From: Hexactinellida sp. DTS-2022
Lineage: Eukaryota > Porifera > Hexactinellida
Assembly: GCA_028753945.1 (NCBI GenBank)
Contig: JAPNXP010000001.1
Location: 8,732,501-8,796,500, forward strand
DNA length: 64,000 nucleotides
Direction: 5' to 3'
Shown: positions 1 through 10,785 of the stretch, one piece after another
How the letters are laid out: every line of letters starts with the position of its first letter
Numbering within the stretch: position 1 is the stretch's first letter
Translations under genes and position numbers: made by a program
The notes under the pieces: model-generated
What the model saw: the letters and a program-made list of their open reading frames with translations, nothing else
Databases searched by the model: none
Told to the model about the DNA's origin: nothing

Positions 1-3000
1 ACTTGTCTCTGGTTAAGCAGTTGACTGAGAGCTATATACGCAACTCTGTCGCCTCGGGTGCTGGTGACGTCACTAGTCAGGTGAAGAGAGCCAAGCTAGC
101 TGACAGCTCTCAGACACTGAGTACGGAGCCCGGGGAGTATGTGCTGGAGTTACCTCGGGCTGGATTGTTTCTAGAAAAGTCTTGCGCTAACAGGAATATC
201 CTGCACGCGAGCATCAAGACTCCTGAGGGTAGTTCATTGTGGTTCGAAGCTCTCTTTGGGGTGGAAACGCCTTCTTGTATTCGATGGGACAAGTCCTATG
301 AAAAGCATAGTTTTGAGGAATTACGGTGGAAGAGTTACTCAGAAGAGAAAGGAAATGCATCTGCTTTCACCCAGACCGAGACGCACAATGCTATTCTATC
401 CTATCTCCTCTCTGCCCCTGCTCTGGACTGCGTGTTGCGGTTCCTCCTGTGTGAGCGGGACCTGTCCGGGCGCACGCCCCTCATGCTGGCCCTCAGGAAC
501 CAGGACCTGCCGGCCGCCTCCCTTATTCTAGACTACGTGGAGAACATGCCGAGCTCAGCTGACTCATTACGTCAGCAAGCCCATCTCTATCAAAACGCTA
601 TTGATATGCCTTGTCTTGAAAATCATTCCCCCATCCAAACGCTCCTTTTCAATTCAGCTATTCCTCATTGCGAGTTCGGCCTGAAGACCATTCTCATACA
701 GTTCCCCTCTGTGACACATGTCTCTGCACACTCTCTGCTCTCCTTCATCCAAACCCGCTATCCGTCTGCTTACAGATGCGAGGCTTATGGTACGAAAGGC
801 GCTACCATCGCACCGGCATCCATGGTCCTGTCAATACCGTTTTCCAGACAAACCAAGTTGAACCTAAGTTCACTTGTTGACTCAGACTCGAGGAGCATCT
901 TCCACACCGCCACTCCCACTAGATTCCTGGTAGCATTCAGTGACGTCTGGGGGATGCGAGACGCGATCTCTGGGCTGAACAGAGAAAGCGTAACATTTAA
1001 CAAGCCGGGATCCCCGTGCGTTGCAACCCTGTCCGTGCAGCAGTATTGTGGTCAGAACGTGTTCTCGGATAAGTGGAAGAAAGACGTTAAGAAGAGTTAC
1101 TCAAAGCCATCAGCTGATAAACTGGCCACTGAGAAAGAGCGCGTGATTCTGGTGAAACGGTTGTTAGAGGTGCAGCCCTCAGATCAACAGGGCGGCCAAG
1201 AGAACCTCCTGTCCTCTATCCTGCATAACAAACTGCTGATTCAGTATCTACAGGACATGCACGGGCTTTGTGACTCATCTTACAAATTCATTTTTGGAAA
1301 CAAATTGATTTGTGATCCTGTAGCGCCTGTCCAACCCAGCGGTTTGTTCGGAGACCTGCAGTCCGCGCTTAATTCCCAACTGGGAGAGCCCTCTGAGCCA
1401 GACACAGAGAGCGCACCCGCGGGAGAGGTGTCTGGCCACTCCCAGTCTCTGCTGGACATCCTGGCTAACTCCTGGAGCCTGGTAGCTTCGGGCATCTGCC
1501 AACCAGGGACAGGAAATGACCCTTGCTACTCGCGCAGAGATTCCTTTGTCCTGTCTCTCATTATGGATACGCCGAGCTCTGTTATACAGGCAGTATTACA
1601 GAGTATCTTAGGTAGAGTAGAGATGCTGCAAACTAGCGAGTTGATAAACGCTCTCAGGACCACGGATCCTTGTGTTAAGCTGGAGGAGCTGGATGTCTGT
1701 GTCGTCACAGTAGTGAAGAAGTTTCTCCAATCCCTGGTACGACTGTACACTAGCACAATTGAGCAAGATAAGCATTTCGAGTTTGAGTCCTCTCGTGCAG
1801 ACTCCGACTCCAGCATTGCTGATGCAAGAGACAGGATATTCAGCGTGCTGCGTTCGTTCAGAACTTTAGCTGTTCTGGAGTTGTTTGTCTCAGCTCAAGC
1901 ACTCTGCTGGCCGCTCATTACTGGGAACCTGAAGCTCTACCCAAAGAACGCCAACTTCGTCCACCCTTATCTCCTCTCTAGCTATGCACCTGTTGCCGCC
2001 AGAACGCCCTCAGTGGCAGACCTCTGCCAACACAGCAAGACCCAACTCCGCTCCGCCTCCTCTCGGCTGCCTGCGCTCCCGCAGAGACTCAAGCTGCCCT
2101 TCTCGGAGCCAGCCCTCCCGCGGCACGGCCCGCCCGGCCCCAGAAAAAAGAGAGAGCGTAGCGACTGCTGGGGGGCTGATGACGTCAGCCACATTCCTTC
2201 CTCCAGCGACTCTGATGACAGCTGTGAGTCAGATTTAGGTGGCGCAGACCCTCCGGCAGCCCCGGACCCTGTTAGGTATCCGGCAAGTCCTAATTATTTT
2301 CCAGGTGCACTGGACTACCAGCCACTTGTCCATTCTCTAAACCAGGATGTGGTTAGCAATCAGCAGGAGCTGCACGGTCCCAGGAGAACGCGTATCTTAT
2401 GGCTCCTCGATGGCCTTGAGAGTACAATGGATACTGACCAACGCCAGAGTGGGGGTAGGGTAGGCTCACAGAGAACACATAACCTTAGCAGTCTCTACGG
2501 AGGCGTGGTGCTGGCTAGGACATTTTCCCGCATTTTGAAATCAGCGTTCAAGCTACTACTCCCTCAGTCTGACACGCCCTTGTCCGGACAAGGGACGGAG
2601 TCTCACACGGACAGACACCTGGCCCTCCCTCACCTGGAGCTCACAGCTGCAGCGCACGCGCAGATCCTGAGTCAGGTGCCTGAGCTGCTGAGTCCGGTGT
2701 TCAGCTGGGCGGGGAGGCTCCTGGACCTGGCTGAGAACCAGCTGGAGCAGGGGAAGAGATTCAAACTCGATTCTCGCTATCCACACACGCTTCCGCCCGG
2801 AGATTTATACTTTTCTGCTGAGATCCAGCAAAGAACCAGTTTAGCGACACCTCTCACTAACACCGGAAGTTACTTGAACTACTTGCTGTGTCTGGGTGCT
2901 GGAGAGGCGAGTGACATCCTACCCGTCATAGATATACAGTCGTATGAACATGTTGCGTTCGTGTTAGACGCACAGCTATACTTTGTAGCTAACTGGACCA

Positions 3001-5154
3001 AGTGTCCTTATGTGTCTCAGACTCCCCACACTCCCAGTTCCTCTTCTGAGTCACAACATCCCAACACGACTGACGAGTTCAATCCTGATAACTTCTTCCT
3101 TCGTCAGTCTTCCCTCATTGTGTCTAAGCACAAACACCAACAGCTGACTGAGCCAGACTTTAAGACCCCCCTGAAGCTCGATATTCCGCTAGCACAGAAG
3201 CCACACCTCCTCAAGCCGGAGACTTCTAACGCGACTCTGTTCAGTGCTCCCACACACACCCCAACAGCCGCAGCCCCTGATCTGTTCGCCAGCGCACCTA
3301 GTGTCCTCTCGTACTCTCAGCTGGAAGCCCAGTGTCTCACCTCCCTCTCCCAAACGACTTCTCAAGACCTGACGAACAGATGGAAGCATGTTATACAAGC
3401 GTTTGTAGATGTGTTTGTTTCAACAGGCCCAACCAGTGAACCCGATAACTTCCTGTTGGCTCGAGCTGGGTTCTCTGGGAAGAAGGCTCGATTCTACCTG
3501 CTTATTAACTCGCCTCTGGGTAACCGGTCTATGTTTCATGTTGGCTCTTTTCATTTACAGATCGACCGAAGTAAGCTGTTGGAAGACAGCCTCAGCAAGA
3601 TATTCTCGCTGACATTTAATGGGAGCGGAGATAGTATTAGTGTCACGTTTGTGGGAGAGCTAGGCGGTGGGACTGGTGTTGTGGCTGGTTTCTACACAGC
3701 GCTAGCTAATGCTCTCAAGTCCGATGAGAAGTTGCCTCCAAAAACAGCGAGTCTGCTCCACGAGCCAGGCAAGATACCTGAGCAGGCTACCTTCTATGCC
3801 CCCACACCAACTCTGCTCACGAAGGAGAACCCACTGTTTGTACAGAGACTGACTTATTACCGGGTAAGAACTACCAAGGCTGGATTCGGTTAACCGGCTA
3901 ACTGGTTAACCGCTGCTAATATTGGTTAGCGGTTACATATTTCGATAACCAGTTAGCCGGTCTGTTGAAAATCAGCAGTATTATTCGAAATCTTAGTTGT
4001 TTAATAAGTCTTTTATTGGATACGTATTACGTATACTAATACGTATACCTCACTTATAATATCGCGCTCATGGATTTGCTTTGATCAACTTTCGGTTTAA
4101 TCGTTATTCTTTTATTGTTAATCGAGTCATAGACTGTATAGTACAAATTTGATTATTTGCTAGCTATTTACAATAAGATTTAAAAATATACGTACTGCTG
4201 AATTTACTTCGAACATCCCTGGTTTGTTCATAGATTTAGCGTATAATATCTATAAATTTATAGTCCACTTTGGCCCATTTGCCCACTGGTGGGCTATTAG
4301 AGAGAATAGATTGTAATTGTGTTAACTTATTATATTTATATTTATTCTCATAGGCGATTGGCAAGTTTTTCGCACTCTCTCTCATTTCTAAACAGGCAAT
4401 TCCTTTGCTCCTATCTCGTCACGTGCTCAAGTACCTATTAGGCCGACAGATATCTTGGCATGACGTAGGGTTCTACAATGCAGACCTGTACGAGGGTCTT
4501 CGGAGGATGCTGGCACATTGTCAGGAAGAGGAGCTTACACACGAGACGTTCCAGAGCATCTATATGCTCAATTTTGATGTTTCAGTCAATAACACTGTGT
4601 GTGAGCTTAAACCGGGAGGGAAGTCAATCCCAGTAACTCCTGACAATGTACGCGAGTACGTACAGCTCTACTCCATGTATCTAATGGTCGAGAGTGTTAA
4701 GGAAGAACTAGAAGAAATGAAAACTGGATTTCTGACCATGATCCCGTCTAACTGTACCAGAGGACTCACAGCTGAAGATCTACAGCTCCTGTTAACGGGC
4801 GGGAATGCAACAGTATCGTATGACAGTCTGAAGCAGCACACGCAGATTATATTTATCGGTGCCCTCTCACAAGAGGAGAAAACTAGTTTTACAAAAAACT
4901 TTTTTAAACTAATTCGGCGAATGAAGAACAGTCAGAGACAGCAGCTGCTCTATTTCTCCACCGGTTCAGCTCTGCTAGCAGGGAGCAGCATGTCGCTTCG
5001 GGTTAATGTGACTCAGAGAGGAGGAATGGAAGCTTCTCTCCCCACTGCCGCCACCTGTGGCAGAACTATTTCCATGCCTTGCTACCATAGCTACGCTATT
5101 CTTAAACAAAAGGTTACAGCTGCCATCAGCTGTGACTCCTACGCATTCGCTTAA
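1..5154 (+). CDS. UBR5: UBR5/hyd-type HECT ubiquitin ligase, 5' partial
   Basis: This is the C-terminal 1553 residues of a UBR5 (EDD/hyd) E3 ubiquitin ligase; the 5' end lies off the window. Two exons: 1-3863 (codons from base 3) and 4354-5154, joined in phase 0 across a GT-AG intron. Landmarks that align with human UBR5 are the GRTPLM segment near residue 156, the block YLNYLLCLGAGEASDILPV, the block IPLAQKPHLLKP, and the HECT domain from about residue 1120 to the end. The catalytic cysteine is Cys1522 of this fragment in LPTAATC, 31 residues before the C-terminus as in human. HECT ligases form a thioester with ubiquitin on this Cys. Two hallmark modules are absent: the Cys/His-rich UBR box expected just after GRTPLM, and the MLLE domain normally inserted in the HECT N-lobe. 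An acidic Ser/Asp tract lies near residue 740. The orthology is firm; the N-degron reader function is doubtful. Confidence 0.93.
3894..3960. repeat. Palindrome in the UBR5 intron
   Basis: The UBR5 intron begins with a perfect 15-bp inverted repeat: CCGGCTAACTGGTTA at 3894-3908 and its reverse complement at 3946-3960. A second, smaller inverted GGTTAACCG/GGTTAGCGGTT pair lies between them. It may be the end of a foldback element. No target duplication was found. Confidence 0.6.
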
Positions 5155-6476
5155 TTTTAATATTTTATAAGCGCGAAGTTAAGAGCTAGTTGCAGGAGAT
5201 TTTTTTTGATTCATTATTTGATATTTTTATATTTCTAGCGCATAAGTAAATTTAACACTTTGAGTGTATTTTAAAGTCTAATTCGTTACTTTGCCCTGAG
5301 TGACAACACCTTATGTGCATTGCTGGAGTCAGTGTCTTAAATCCCGGAGCCTATGGAATGCCATTGGGATCCCACAGGCAAAGTAAAGGTGCCTAGTCCA
5401 TAAGAACAAATTGAGGAGGTAGAGCAAAAAAATATTACTTTGGGGTCAACTAGTCAATTTGAAATGCAACATATCTTTTGGGGGGTGCAGTACCCCCTTA
5501 TTTCGATTATGTACCACCCTATAGTGCCTAAACAAACCTAATGTACCCCATATAGTAGTCGATATTAAATTATATATTGAATATTTATGGGATTCCAAAT
5601 AATAATAATAGTATTGATTCAGCATTCAGTCATTAGTTTGCGATTGAGTTAAATAATGTTAAAAAAAACCAGTAGCACTACAATAATTAAGTAATATTAT
5701 TTGAAAATGGTAGGAGTGTTGCGATCGCAAGAATCGCTATAGGTAATTTTCTAGTAGAATTGTCCCGTCATTCCGTATAATAACCTCATAATTCGGAGTT
5801 AAAATATTCGCCCACAAATGGGACAATTGTCTTCCTTATTCCTTAGGGGTGTAAACAATTTTTTGAGCGCGCATTAGGCACTGAGTGTGTACCCCCTATT
5901 ACAAAATCCTGGCGAGAACCCTGCTCACCAGTCGTTACAGCAGCAGTTGCTGTTTCAGGCAGGACATGAAAATGTATAATTCTTTAATTACTCTGGAGTG
6001 TACTGTCTAGTCGCATGTAAGTATCAGGTGGGGGTATGGGTCCTCATGGATCACCCCTGCATATTAGGAGCTCCTTATAAATTAGGTTTTAATCAATTGT
6101 GCGAAAGTATGTTGTATTTAATGACTCAAATGGCCGTTAACACTGCATTAGTAAATAACCTGCACCTGTATACTAAATGTTATCAAACAATCTTGTAAGC
6201 AACCATTTTCTGCCGATATTGAATCTTTACATTGAAATGATTCGAATATCCTTATTACATCTGTGCATTTCAAACTCCTGTATTAGTGTGAGTTATAAGA
6301 CATCCATTAATACAATCGGTAGCGGGTTTCTTGTTCTGACATAACATAGAATTCTTAAAATCAAAGTTTCTTGCAATCAATAGGCTACAAATAACACGTT
6401 CAACAGATAAACCTAATAATATGTTAGAAATACTAGTTTGTCTTTCTGACCCTGAATTTGACTGGCAGCCTACACT
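5155..6476. other. Intergenic spacer UBR5-SOCS
   Basis: AT-rich spacer. A GC-richer patch at about 5290-5400 and short C-runs near 5490 and 5890 look like worn repeat ends, but no element boundary can be fixed. The 66-codon reading frame near 5998 has no recognisable features and contains a donor-like site, so it is not called as a gene. Confidence 0.5.
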
Positions 6477-6986
6477 ATGAACCTCACCTCAGTGATTAGT
6501 TCCCTACACAAAGGAGGCTGGTACTGGGGCAAAGTGTCTTACGACACAGCCATTGACAAGCTTCTGGACAGCAAGAACGGTACCTTCCTTCTCAGGGACA
6601 GCTCGGACGACCATCACCTGTTTACTTTCGCAATTAAATGTCACGGTGACGTCATTAACTTGAGAGTTCACTTTTCTCGAGGACGTTTCAGTCTGGACTC
6701 AATAGACTACTCGTACGCTCCTTCGCCGAGATTTGACTCTGTTTGTGACTTGGCAGAGTATTACATGTGTACGAATAAGAAATTCTATATCCACATCCCC
6801 GACTCGGACGCGCAGCCTCTAGCCGTAGAGATGAAGCACCCGTACCTGAAGCACGTGCTGTCTCTGCAACACACCTGCAGGAAGATAATACACAGATACC
6901 TCAGGAAGCTAGAGGATATAGACAAACTGCCGATTCCGCCAAAGGTGCATCAGTTTTTAAGATTGTACAACTACAGTTATGCTTAG
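6477..6986 (+). CDS. SOCS2: SOCS2/CISH-like suppressor of cytokine signalling
   Basis: Single-exon protein of 169 aa with an SH2 domain (about residues 12-115) followed directly by a SOCS box (about 125-169). The SH2 opens with GGWYWG and carries GTFLLRDSS with the phosphotyrosine-binding Arg. The SOCS box has a BC-box, SLQHTCRKII (pattern SLxxxCxxxI), which binds Elongin C, and a downstream LPIPP of the CUL5-box type. The order and spacing match SOCS2/CISH rather than SOCS1/3 (no KIR) or SOCS4-7 (no long N-terminus). It would recruit Elongin B/C-CUL5 to phosphotyrosine targets such as cytokine receptors. The ATG chosen matches the family N-terminus. A GGCAG lies 8 bases before it, so an upstream non-coding exon or trans-splice site is possible. 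The exact paralogue is unsure. Confidence 0.88.
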   Translation: MNLTSVISSLHKGGWYWGKVSYDTAIDKLLDSKNGTFLLRDSSDDHHLFTFAIKCHGDVINLRVHFSRGRFSLDSIDYSYAPSPRFDSVCDLAEYYMCTNKKFYIHIPDSDAQPLAVEMKHPYLKHVLSLQHTCRKIIHRYLRKLEDIDKLPIPPKVHQFLRLYNYSYA

Positions 6987-7794
6987 ACATTGTTATGATT
7001 CATAGAGCCAAAGTCTCATGTTATTTCGCTGAATTTAGGCAAATTTCAAGTTGTTCAAGTTCATTTATTCGACACTTATCTATTTCTACTTCATCTCTGC
7101 GTGGCTCACACATCCCAGCCAAATCACATACAGAGTCAGCAGATTCCTGCCTCACTGCTCATTACTTCATCCAATTATATTGTATTGTTTATAATGATAA
7201 TATAAAAACCTGTATTTTTTAATTTCTACGCACTCGACTGGAACGAAGCACGACCCTTTACTGTTAGTTGAAATACCACATAGTGAAATACTAAGCGCTG
7301 CACGCTACAAGTATTGTAGAGTTAATTCTATTCAGGCCTAGAATTAATTCGAATTAGCATAGACAGAGGATCCGATGGAATATGAATTGGATTTGCAATT
7401 CTTCTGTATTCCATAAAATGCGAATTTTCGGATGGATTTAGAATGTTCTATGTAATCCATAGTCTATAAATTCATTGGATTTATATATCCGTTATGGATT
7501 ATGGACTGAATTTGAATTAGGATTCCAAGCCATCCGGATGCTTTGAGCAAGTGTTGAAATAAAATATTTTGTTTTAGCCGATTGCTAAGTAAAATAATAT
7601 ATTGAGCTTCTAATAACCGAGTTCGCTGTATTTTAGACTTGATTATCTAGTAATTAGAATAGGGAAGCGAAATTCCCTCGAATATTAGTAGCCGGGCGAT
7701 AATTACTGGTTTATAGCACCCTTTACTCTCCTCAGTTGCTATTTAAGAAAAGCGATCGATAGAATTAGTTCCCTCAAGGGGATAATATTTAAAG
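6987..7794. other. Spacer with degenerate ATCCATAATCC-type repeat
   Basis: No gene seen. 7356-7545 is rich in repeated GGAT/ATCC words (TGGATT, ATCCATAG, ATGGATTATGG). Related words recur in ATP7 intron 11 near 53950-54010 and 54235-54290, which suggests a dispersed repeat. 7787-7794 (ATTTAAAG) is the left target duplication of the next element. Confidence 0.45.
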
Positions 7795-8161
7795 TAGGGC
7801 TGAAACGAATATTCGAAATGTAACGGGCGAACCTTTTTCTAAACGAACGAATATTCGAATATTCGTTTGTTTGGATGACTAAGCATTAAATCAATCTCAA
7901 GACACAAAATACATTGGAAATAGGTATTTGTTAATGTTACAATGGTTTGATAATAGTTACAAATTGTATTAGACACAAGTTAGCTAATAATCAGCTAGTT
8001 TAGGTAGGAATTTATATTTACGATACTCCAAGCTAAACAAATGTAATGTTGTTGCCCCAAAGTAGTCAACAAATATTCGTTTCAATTTAATATTCGTCCA
8101 AACGAACGAATATTCGTTCAATCATTTCGAACGAATATTCGGTATATTCGTTTCAGCCCTA
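7795..8161. mobile_element. hAT-like MITE, family TAGGGCTG, intact copy A
   Basis: Non-autonomous DNA transposon of 367 bp. The ends are perfect 18-bp inverted repeats, TAGGGCTGAAACGAATAT at the left and its reverse complement at the right. It is flanked by an 8-bp direct duplication ATTTAAAG (7787-7794 and 8162-8169), which fits the hAT superfamily. The interior is full of AACGAATATTCG words and has no coding capacity. Other copies lie at 13894-14216 and, split by a nested insertion, at 49176-50340. Confidence 0.9.
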
Positions 8162-8197
8162 ATTTAAAGGAGGGGTTTGTTTCAGATACATGTAGTA

Positions 8198-8563
8198 CAG
8201 TTAACTCCCGTATACTTATAACGAAGTCCAACATCCCTTATTTTGTTTTGATATAGTATAAGCGGAGTAAAAATTTTGAGAAGTATGAAAATCACTTAAT
8301 CGCTCAGATAAATATCTGAAATTTTAATAGAAAATAAAAAATTCATATCGTTAAATTTGACTATTAAAGACCTATTTACGCGATAATCAATGTTTAGAGA
8401 ATTAAACTACACAACAACCGCGAAGTGGTTCTGTGATTATGTTCTGCCGCAAAGCAACCTAGCAAGCGAAGCGCTAGTAAACTATACCCGTATTGGGAAT
8501 GTATATAACCTCGTTGTATCGGGTAATTCTTATATCCGACTTAGTTATAACGGGAGTTTACTG
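8198..8563. mobile_element. pogo/Tigger-like MITE
   Basis: 366-bp element with inverted ends CAGTTAACTCCCG and CGGGAGTTTACTG flanked by TA on both sides (8196-8197, 8564-8565), the TA duplication used by Tc1/mariner/pogo elements. CGTTATAACG-type words near the ends match the pogo/Tigger style. The 61-codon open frame inside it is an artefact. It lies 28 bp after the right duplication of the hAT-like element. Confidence 0.82.
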
Positions 8564-8763
8564 TACAGTGATTAGGAAAGTCCTCAAATGAGAAGAATTA
8601 TTTGTCCGTTTCCTGATATTTATAGTCCGATAAAATAGAGAAATAAACAAAACAAATTTGATAAATGTAGCATTTGAGTTTAATTAGCTAACTAATTAAC
8701 TACTCATTAAAATATTCCCACGCTGTATTATAATAGTATAAGTCACTAAGTACACCATAAATG

Positions 8764-10785
8764 CTATTTCGATACTGTTTGTCCTTTTCCAGGAATCTTT
8801 TTCCACATGCATGACATCCAAGCGAGGAAAAAGAATAAACTTGACAAACACACTCCAATCGATATTACGCCTATGATGGAGTACTTCAGCGTGAGGCTGT
8901 TGTATTCTAAACAGGAACCACGATTTCCGCAGTTGGTTTCTTCCCAAAGAATGCAATTTAAATCGAATATTTCCCCTATGACTAGAGGTCCAGGTAACTG
9001 TCCGAAAACGCGCAAAATAAACGATTGGATGCCCAATGCCACAGTTCTGTCTTTATCAGCTACACTCCGCAGGGTCAGCTTCACGAACGGAATGTTGTTG
9101 TAGAAAATGATAGTGACTGCTATAAAGAAGAGTATCGCTGTTATTATAATCTGTAGAGTGCAGTCACCATCACACTTGCCATCTGTTGCCACAGAATCGG
9201 GCCCGAGACAGGTGCAGTTGGAATAATAATCGTGTCCCTCCAGTTGTTGAGGACAGCCAGCCAGACAAGGAGAGAAGTATGAAACTCCCTCGGAGCACAC
9301 GGGCTGGTAGTAGTTACTCTTGCAGTCACAGGGTGAGAAGCAACTCACATTCAGGTCTCGGATTACGTAGCTAGTTCTAGCCGTGGAGTTCCGGTAATTA
9401 TAGCTGACGCCTGCGATCTCATGCGAGCTACAGCCTATCAGGAACAGGGGAGGAACAAATATTTCGATTATTGTAAGAACGAAAACACAGAGAGCTAACC
9501 GCTCTACAGTTAACTTCCGGAAAATGTATAACGTTACACCTCCCAATAGCAAACCGATAGCCGCAGCCGGGATGGTGACGCCTCCGATTATGTAGGAAGC
9601 TAGGCTCGAACTGATAGAGAACTGAACTTGCAAGTACTTTGGCAGAAAAGTAATTGTTCCCGAAACTATGAATCCAGCGGCAGCAATGCCAAGCGTGACA
9701 AACAGAAATGTAGGATTCTTCAAGATGCGATACGCGTAGAGAGGATATTCCTTGATCATTGTGAGAAATGAAACGTTGTGGTCTCTCTCGAAGGATAATC
9801 CTTGGTCCTGAACTGATTGCTGCTCTTTCCTCAATGTGTCGTATGTCCTAGACCCTTTGAGACGTCTCGGATAAAAGAAGAATTGAATGGAGCCAACAAT
9901 GCTGAATATTCCTGTGAGCACGAACCCTATCCACCAAGCCCCCACCCACTGCTGGTCCTTACTCGTCAGAGTTGTCGGGGTAAACGGATCAACGAATATT
10001 GAAAGGAACAACCCTCCCAAGCCAAACCCCAAACAGGGTCCTGCAACAGCCACGATATTAACAACACTAAGGTATATAGGGGAATACCGTGGGTGCGTAC
10101 TGTCGTCTATAAATCCTATTCCAACCGTGTACAGAGTGCTGGCGCCACACCCAATTATGATGTTCCCAATTAGGAATAGCGGATAGAAGTAGAGGTGTGG
10201 AATGGTACAAGAAGATTCGAACTTAGAATCATTCCTACAAACTTCTGTTGAAGTAACGTTGAAGTAGTAGGCTCCACTAAAATAGTGGGGAGATGCGAAT
10301 ATCAATGACCCTATCCCCATCACTAGGAGAGATATGCCCAACACACGTGGCTTATGGCTCCTGCCTCCAAAATAGCTGGTGAAGAGAATGAAAATAATCA
10401 CACCTATTTCATACGACACAGCTGCCAAAGCTGACAGCGCACTAGACAAATTATACCGCCTCTCGATGCTAGTTATACCGACTGAAATAAACCCAGTCGC
10501 TACTGATCCTTGGAAGACCAGAAAGTAGCTTAGTGACAGGACCAGCATTTTGGGGTTGTTGAAAATCTGAAGCCAGTTTGGTGTCCACTTGAAAAGACCA
10601 CATCTAGCATCGTAGTACTTGATCTGGTCAATCTCTTCTTGCATGGATTCAAGAGAGGAGCTTCCGGAACTGTCGTCCACTTCCTGAGAAGAAATCTCCA
10701 GCCAATCTTCTGAGGTTAAACCTACCTTTACCTCTCCATCCCCTTTGTTATTGAATTGGACTTTGACAAGTTCTATTTGAGACAT
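8764..10785 (-). CDS. Organic anion transporting polypeptide (SLCO/OATP, SLCO4-like)
   Basis: Single-exon 673-aa membrane transporter of the OATP/SLCO family (sodium-independent uptake of amphipathic anions at the plasma membrane). Evidence: about 12 hydrophobic segments; the family signature DQQWVGAWWIGF before a transmembrane helix; HKPR after TM3; and a large extracellular loop with a Kazal-like cysteine domain (CFSPCDC ... CSEGVSYFSPCLAGC ... CTC ... CDGDC) between TM9 and TM10. The start of the membrane part, CGLFKWTPNWLQIFNNPK, resembles SLCO4 members most. The N-terminal cytoplasmic tail of about 70 residues is acidic and Ser-rich. ATG at 10783-10785, stop at 8764-8766. An intronless coding region of this size is unusual for the family and may point to retroposition or intron loss. 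The subfamily is uncertain. Confidence 0.92.
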   Translation of the reverse strand: MSQIELVKVQFNNKGDGEVKVGLTSEDWLEISSQEVDDSSGSSSLESMQEEIDQIKYYDARCGLFKWTPNWLQIFNNPKMLVLSLSYFLVFQGSVATGFISVGITSIERRYNLSSALSALAAVSYEIGVIIFILFTSYFGGRSHKPRVLGISLLVMGIGSLIFASPHYFSGAYYFNVTSTEVCRNDSKFESSCTIPHLYFYPLFLIGNIIIGCGASTLYTVGIGFIDDSTHPRYSPIYLSVVNIVAVAGPCLGFGLGGLFLSIFVDPFTPTTLTSKDQQWVGAWWIGFVLTGIFSIVGSIQFFFYPRRLKGSRTYDTLRKEQQSVQDQGLSFERDHNVSFLTMIKEYPLYAYRILKNPTFLFVTLGIAAAGFIVSGTITFLPKYLQVQFSISSSLASYIIGGVTIPAAAIGLLLGGVTLYIFRKLTVERLALCVFVLTIIEIFVPPLFLIGCSSHEIAGVSYNYRNSTARTSYVIRDLNVSCFSPCDCKSNYYQPVCSEGVSYFSPCLAGCPQQLEGHDYYSNCTCLGPDSVATDGKCDGDCTLQIIITAILFFIAVTIIFYNNIPFVKLTLRSVADKDRTVALGIQSFILRVFGQLPGPLVIGEIFDLNCILWEETNCGNRGSCLEYNSLTLKYSIIGVISIGVCLSSLFFFLAWMSCMWKKIPGKGQTVSK

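Noticed and set aside
5998..6198. 66-codon open frame upstream of SOCS
   Set aside because: No ATG-based protein features, AT-rich composition and a donor-like site inside. Could be 5' UTR sequence.
8390..8575. 61-codon open frame
   Set aside because: It lies almost wholly inside the pogo-like MITE and includes its terminal repeat.
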